From Hymenochaete sp. R1 (Eukaryota; Basidiomycota; Agaricomycetes; Hymenochaetales; Hymenochaetaceae), in NCBI GenBank assembly GCA_019400425.1, contig JAFREE010000167.1, positions 1 to 52,975 on the forward strand: a DNA stretch of 52,975 nucleotides, read 5' to 3'. Below the pieces are notes generated by a model. The model was not told the DNA's origin. It searched no databases and saw only the letters and a program-made list of their open reading frames with translations. The translations under genes were made by a program, and so were the position numbers. Shown piece after piece: positions 48,799-52,975 of this stretch; the first letter of the stretch is position 1; every line of letters begins with the position of its first letter.

Positions 48799-49025
48799 TT
48801 ACTTTCCGCAGGTGCACGTGGAGCCGCACTTGCATCTACATCGAAGAGCTCAGACATTTGAATCGGTAGCGAGGACAAGGGAGAAGCACTCACTCAGCAC
48901 CGCAGCTGCACCCTGCTTGACCACAACCGTGGTTGACGAGGACTTCGACGTTCTATCAACGACAAGAACATATTAGCACATCGAAACGGACGAGTCATTC
49001 CAACGCAGACACGCACAGAGATCAT
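48799..49025 (-). CDS. Metallothionein 1 (34 aa, three tiny exons)
   Basis: A short Cys-rich metal-binding protein, likely buffering copper, zinc or cadmium in the cytosol. Exons are 49025-49017 (9 bp, only M-I-S), 48952-48894 (59 bp) and 48835-48799 (37 bp). The product starts MISNVEVLVNHG and then has seven cysteines in C-x4-C-x-C and C-x-C spacing (CGQAGCSCGA, CKCGSTCTCGK). The exon layout, with an identical 59-bp middle exon, and the N-terminal pattern match the neighbouring gene at 49370-49607, so the two are tandem duplicates. Too small and too spliced to show as an ORF. Basidiomycete metallothioneins are commonly this short. Metal preference cannot be told. Confidence 0.85.
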
Positions 49026-49118
49026 TGTGGATGGGTGAGTGAGATGAGTGTTTGTTTCAATGGTTTCGATTGCGATGATGGTCGTTGGAGGAAGAGAAAG
49101 GGGGTCTCAGAGGAGCTC

Positions 49119-49151
49119 CTTATATGCATTTTCCGGAATCCGACACACGTG
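49119..49151 (-). promoter_or_regulatory. Promoter module of metallothionein 1 (E-box plus TATA)
   Basis: On the minus strand, CACGTG (49146-49151) is followed by AAAATGCATATAAGGAG, including a TATA box near 49122, about 97 bp upstream of the start codon. The same order and spacing recur before metallothionein 2. Confidence 0.7.
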
Positions 49152-49369
49152 ACCATTACTTCATCGGGTTGGAACTTCGACTTCCATATCGCAAGGTAAG
49201 AAGTAACACCGTTCAAACTCAGGGGATCTTTATTTCAATTGTTACATTATGACACTGATACGCGACATGGCATTAGGACAGAGGCACCCGCATACAATCC
49301 ACCACATGATGTACGCGAAACAACAGGAACTTCGTTGGTAGTGGGAGCCGTTATCGAACGGCCGATGAT

Positions 49370-49607
49370 TTACTTGCAGCAACCGCATGCGCAGGCGTCG
49401 TTGCAGGTGCAACTACGAGCTATTTATCAGACTCTTGTCATCTTGGAAGAGGAAAGGTGGAACGTACGCCTGGCCGCACTTGCAGCTGTGCTGCTCGCAG
49501 CCCTTGTTGACGAGGACGTTTGTGTTCTATGGAATCAAAGGGAATTCGGGAGTCAGTTGGATGGGGGCTAGCAGTGGGGAGGTCAAGTAATCGCGCACAG
49601 AGACCAT
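49370..49607 (-). CDS. Metallothionein 2 (36 aa, three tiny exons)
   Basis: Exons are 49607-49599 (9 bp, M-V-S), 49526-49468 (59 bp) and 49412-49370 (43 bp). The product starts MVSNTNVLVNKG and carries nine cysteines (CEQHSCKCGQA, CTCNDACACGCCK). It keeps the first four cysteine positions of metallothionein 1 and adds a CACGCC end. The shared N-terminal pattern M-x-S-N-x-x-VLVN-x-G, the same intron positions and the 59-bp middle exon show duplication. It differs in more than half of the other residues, so the copies are not recent. Likely role is metal sequestration in the cytosol. The sequence shows no defect. Confidence 0.87.
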
Positions 49608-49703
49608 TATGGATGGCTGGACTCGCTGGAAAAGCGTACGATTTGTGTGAGTGAATTTAGACTTGTTGGTCGTTGGGAGAGTTAGAGGTCGACTGGGTGC
49701 CTC

Positions 49704-49736
49704 CTTTTATGCATTTTCTAATGCATTCTACACGTG
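49704..49736 (-). promoter_or_regulatory. Promoter module of metallothionein 2 (E-box plus TATA-like box)
   Basis: On the minus strand, CACGTG (49731-49736) is followed by AAAATGCATAAAAGGAGG, about 101 bp upstream of the start codon. This matches the module before metallothionein 1, including the distance between the two parts. Confidence 0.7.
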
Positions 49737-51586
49737 ATTGACGACGTTCAGCCAAGCAGCCCAAGCCGACTTGGGCCATCTCCCAGAGTTTATCACCATC
49801 TGCCTGTGACTCGGATTCCTACAGGCTGCAGGGATGAATCTGGCTTGGATTTACGACGCAACGCCCTTCAATCACCCTCGAAAAAGTAAAGAAGGTACCT
49901 TTTCATCCACCGTCACCGTACCCAACCAAGCTTTCGGAACCATTAACAAATTAATTGACTCGCCCCCGGACGTGGAACGCTGCTGCTGCCTATTTCTGCG
50001 CACGTTTTAGGACACTCTTGAGCTATTTTTTGGACACTCCGCTTACCTGGCTTACCCATCCCGTGTTCCGTGCATCAAGTGATCAGCCCAGATCTCGGCG
50101 CGTAGTACTAGTAATGCAGCGCCTTTCAGTTTCTTATCGATAACGGCAATTCAGACTCCATCCATCACATGGTTGGTCGTATGGGACATACAGTGATCCC
50201 AAATGAACGAAGCGCAAGGCCGCTAAAGCTCTGTGAATGCCTTGACGGGTGCGATTCAATCGGTTGGATGGGACTGGGACAGGAGTAGGGATGGGCGACT
50301 TGGCTCATCTCGATGTCTATTGATAATCTGGCGGAAACATGTCAACCCGGCTCGATAGACGCTGTGATGACTTTTTGGGGACACAATACGGGGTGCCTTC
50401 AAAAGCGACGCCCACCCACGATCCCACGGCGAAGGAAGGAGCTTCACGTTCGTTTCAGACCCTTAGTCCAACCACGCCGATACCAATAAGATAAGCAGCT
50501 GCTGTATTGACTGCGTTGCATTTCATTCTATGCCTTCGGCGAAGCGAAGTGGTCAATTGGTTCGGTATTGCAATAACTGCAATAACATAACCAGGACAGT
50601 TCCAGTAGTCCTGAAGGTACACTCTTCCCGGCGGGCCCTTGATCGTGGCGGTGGCGCTTTCTTTCATTCGTACGTGGTTCCCGAGATGTGTATCTAATCT
50701 TATATGCGAGCTGTAGATGCTCCCGCGGTCGTGTTCGAACCCGTGCTCAAGGTGAGTGCATATATGCAGTGCCTCTCTTTAAACGCACGGATGTATTTAC
50801 TGACTGTATTGACTTGTAGAGGTCATGAGTGCCTCGAACTATTCGGACTCAAAATTAATCGTTTCCTCCAAGAAATATAATACGTATCTGGTATGTATAC
50901 AAACTCGTATGCGTAGATGTTCCCGTGGTCGCGGTTGCACCCGCACCCAAACCTGATATAGGTAAGCTCATATGCGGCCCCACTCTTTGGCATTCACATT
51001 TTATACAACTATAGATACAGAGACGACAGCCCGTGCGTCGCAGAACCTCATTCCTCTTTGAGAAGTGAAGATCATGGGGACTTCGCTAACAATAGACCTG
51101 CAATCGTCTAATTCGAGCGCGGGAGAGGAGCTGCGAATCGCCCGCGACAGTGTTGAAGTTGTGTAAAAATTCAATGGGACCCTTACTAGCTCAACTTGAA
51201 GCTGTACTCCATATCCCATTCAAGCTTACATTATCAAGTCAATTATACTCCAAGGATCGATGCTCTCTCACGATGAGCGTGTTCATCCGTCGGAGTCGAA
51301 ATTTGTGCTCCCTCCCCTTTCTCACATTCTACACCGTAGAAGCTGGCTGCTAGAGGCCCTTGCCCTTGCGTAGAGGTGCGAGGTTCCCGCCAATGGATAG
51401 ACGAAGTTCGACTTGTTTACTTTCATTATGCATCCAGCTTCTCACGTCTCTTTTTTTTTTTTTTGAAAAGCTTACTTTCTGTCAGTGAGTGCTCCTACTT
51501 CATCCTCTTTAAGCTCAATAAGTTTTTGCAACTTTGACGACACGATTCCCACCTCCAAGCTCAGGCTCTCGAAACTCGACTCGTTC

Positions 51587-51645
51587 CAACTTCAAGTTGA
51601 AAACACTCGCCCGCGCGATTGCTACTTGAGTTGGAACTTCAAGTT
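51587..51645. repeat. Two copies of the quasi-palindrome AACTTCAAGTT
   Basis: CAACTTCAAGTTG at 51587-51599 is a perfect palindrome around a central C. AACTTCAAGTT recurs at 51635-51645. The AACTTGAAGTT version is at 52628-52638, and half-sites (CTTCAAGTT, CAAGTTCAA) are scattered from 51.19 to 52.58 kb. Confidence 0.8.
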
Positions 51646-51760
51646 GGAACCCCCTCATCCTTCTCTCCGAGTCTACCTTACACTCGAACCTGAGCGTATC
51701 GCGATATGATACGCGCCAACTTGAAAACCCAAAACAATGTACGTACGCACCGTGTCACGG

Positions 51761-51790
51761 CATCGCATCGCACCGCACCGCACCGCATCC
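51761..51790. repeat. Short tandem repeat (CGCAC/CGCAT units)
   Basis: Repeated 5-bp units CATCG, CACCG, CACCG and CATCC make a GC-rich microsatellite. Confidence 0.75.
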
Positions 51791-51933
51791 ATCACATGCA
51801 ATACTAATACTAACACTAATAGCCATTCAAACGGACCTGCCAGTAGCGGGGTGAGGAAAGACGATCTCGGACACTGGTACCGGCACTGGCAATTCAAGTT
51901 CAACGCGCGGAGACGGAGGTCCTTCACACCACG

Positions 51934-51959
51934 CATTCACGTTCACGTTCACGTTCATG
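51934..51959. repeat. Short tandem repeat (TTCACG unit)
   Basis: Roughly four copies of the hexamer TTCACG/TTCATG. A similar hexamer array, GTGCCC x3, follows at 52001-52018. Confidence 0.8.
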
Positions 51960-52395
51960 AGGGGAATCACACTGGCATCATACTAGTGATCTCCCTCAGC
52001 GTGCCCGTGCCCGTGCCCAACACGAGTTTGGGGTAAAACTCAAATCGACTTGAGGTACGATACGATACAATACAAGTAAGCTCCTTTCTTCGAGTTCCTC
52101 CCCCTCAGCCCTTGGGGCCCCTCCCTGAGAAAATGCTTTCAAATTTACGCTTATAACGAGGATGATGGGTATTTGGGACTCCGACCTCTGAGCTCCGACC
52201 TCCGACTCTACCCGCTTTTTCACTACTGTCACATCTGGGACGCCATTCAAGTTCATATTAATATTGGCGTCGGAGTAATAACGAACTCGGTGCAATCATG
52301 ATTCCCCACAGGGGGCAGGGGGCTGGGCGCGGGGGGTGGAGTGTGGAGGCCAATCGAGATCGGGTCGAGTCGAGTCGTGTCGAGATTGAAATGCT

Positions 52396-52420
52396 TTTTC
52401 GTTTCGTTTCGTTTCGTTTG
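52396..52420. repeat. Short tandem repeat (TTTCG unit)
   Basis: About five copies of the pentamer TTTCG. A CGAGT/CGTGT pentamer array directly precedes it (52365-52385). Confidence 0.8.
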
Positions 52421-52601
52421 GTATTTGGAGAACCTTGGGTTTATTAACATTGCCCCTGTGAGCCTGGGGACGTCGATATTGATGGACTCGGATGCGTCAC
52501 GGTGACCACGCATGCACGCAGGCGCCACGGACGCAGGTATGTCATTATAAATATAAGTAATGAAACAGACTTCAAGTTTGGTTAGCGACGACTCAGAGTA
52601 T

Positions 52602-52690
52602 CACTGCCAGTGGCAATACGCGCTTTCAACTTGAAGTTAGGAAGGAATAACCTACAGAGTGTCGGCGACTCGGACGAACCACTGCCAGTG
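52602..52690. repeat. Two copies of palindrome CACTGCCAGTG in diverged duplicate segments
   Basis: CACTGCCAGTG occurs at 52602-52612 and 52680-52690, each preceded at similar distance by a GCGAC-GACTC-like word. This implies a diverged tandem duplication with a period of 78 bp, with AACTTGAAGTT lying between the copies. Confidence 0.75.
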
Positions 52691-52759
52691 CTATTATCGG
52701 TGGGATGTCAAAAACGTGTCATCTCGACCATCGAAACTACAGTAGAATCATGTTCCCTT

Positions 52760-52919
52760 TATAGAACAATGTGCTCAGCTAACCGTTAAAGATGGTGGTA
52801 ATAGCTCTTATATATACCTATAGAACAATGTGCTAAAGTAACAAGTAAATAAAAAGTATAGTAATGTGTGTTAAAGATGAACGTACCTCAGCTAACCGTT
52901 AAAGATGGTGGTAATAGCT
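52760..52919. repeat. Interleaved direct repeats at the window end
   Basis: TATAGAACAATGTGCT occurs at 52760-52775 and 52819-52834. A 33-bp word beginning CTCAGCTAACCG and ending AATAGCT occurs perfectly at 52774-52806 and 52887-52919. The second copy is bounded by the inverted pair ACCTCAGCT/AGCTGAGGT. It may be an end or internal array of a miniature element running past the window. Confidence 0.85.
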
Positions 52920-52975
52920 GAGGTTCGAACATGTTACGAAAGAGTCTGAAATAGTAGAAACTTCGGCTGACAACA

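Larger units (their letters stand above)
49737..52975. other. Repeat-rich region without genes, about 3.2 kb
   Basis: No gene can be supported. Open frames are under 110 codons and overlap on both strands. Beyond 51.5 kb there are many short tandem repeats, the quasi-palindromes AACTTSAAGTT and CACTGCCAGTG, and direct repeats at the very end. The region looks like decayed or miniature repetitive elements. Confidence 0.6.

Noticed and set aside
52880..52935. tRNA-like look of the sequence ending in GGTTCGAAC
   Set aside because: The GGTTCGAAC word resembles a T-loop or B box, but no acceptor stem, D arm or anticodon arm can be drawn. The inverted AGCTGAGG pair belongs to the repeat.

Overview
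The window looks like nuclear DNA of a mushroom-forming fungus (Basidiomycota, probably Agaricomycetes). Genes are dense and on both strands, and most are cut by many 45-75 bp introns with GTRNGY-type donors and CTNAY-like branch points. The gene set is typical eukaryotic housekeeping. The Helitron, the priA-like secreted protein and the short CxC metallothioneins also point to mushroom fungi. No RNA gene, CRISPR array or bacterial-type feature was seen.

Layout. (1) 1-10.06 kb: the inside of a Helitron. A 2,026-codon Rep/helicase runs on the minus strand to the window edge. Two spliced accessory genes of unknown function accompany it, one on each strand. (2) 10.85-12.11 kb: a Chk1-like kinase reduced to its catalytic domain, followed by about 1.7 kb with no supported gene. 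(3) 13.8-15.3 kb: an intronless gene for a 481-residue protein I do not recognise. (4) 15.8-30.8 kb: compact conserved genes: PKA catalytic subunit, TFIIH subunit Tfb3/MAT1, a LigB/DODA-type extradiol dioxygenase, a C78 (ZUFSP-like) peptidase, 20S proteasome alpha-4 (Pre6) and the large Sec7 ARF-GEF Gea/GBF1. (5) 30.9-38.8 kb: gene-poor, with one possible tiny membrane protein and a cysteine-rich priA-like secreted protein. (6) 38.8-48.6 kb: nitronate monooxygenase, a WD40 protein, a small unknown protein, the splicing factor Syf1 and the Rab geranylgeranyltransferase alpha subunit Bet4. (7) 48.8-49.6 kb: two tandem metallothionein genes split into tiny exons. (8) 49.75-52.98 kb: no gene, but many short tandem repeats, quasi-palindromes and direct repeats.

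Several conserved genes are arranged head to head with short shared promoters: Tfb3/dioxygenase, C78 peptidase/Pre6, WD40/unknown (101 bp) and Syf1/Bet4. Bet4 (Rab prenylation) and Gea/GBF1 (Arf activation) both serve vesicle traffic, and the C78 peptidase and Pre6 both belong to ubiquitin-proteasome biology. These are functional themes, not operons. The least described parts are the Helitron accessory gene pair, the domain-only kinase beside it, and the metallothionein pair with its conserved promoter module.

Exon boundaries were placed by hand from splice motifs, reading-frame continuity and family conservation. Summed coding lengths are multiples of three for the genes where I give a protein length without 'about' or 'roughly'.
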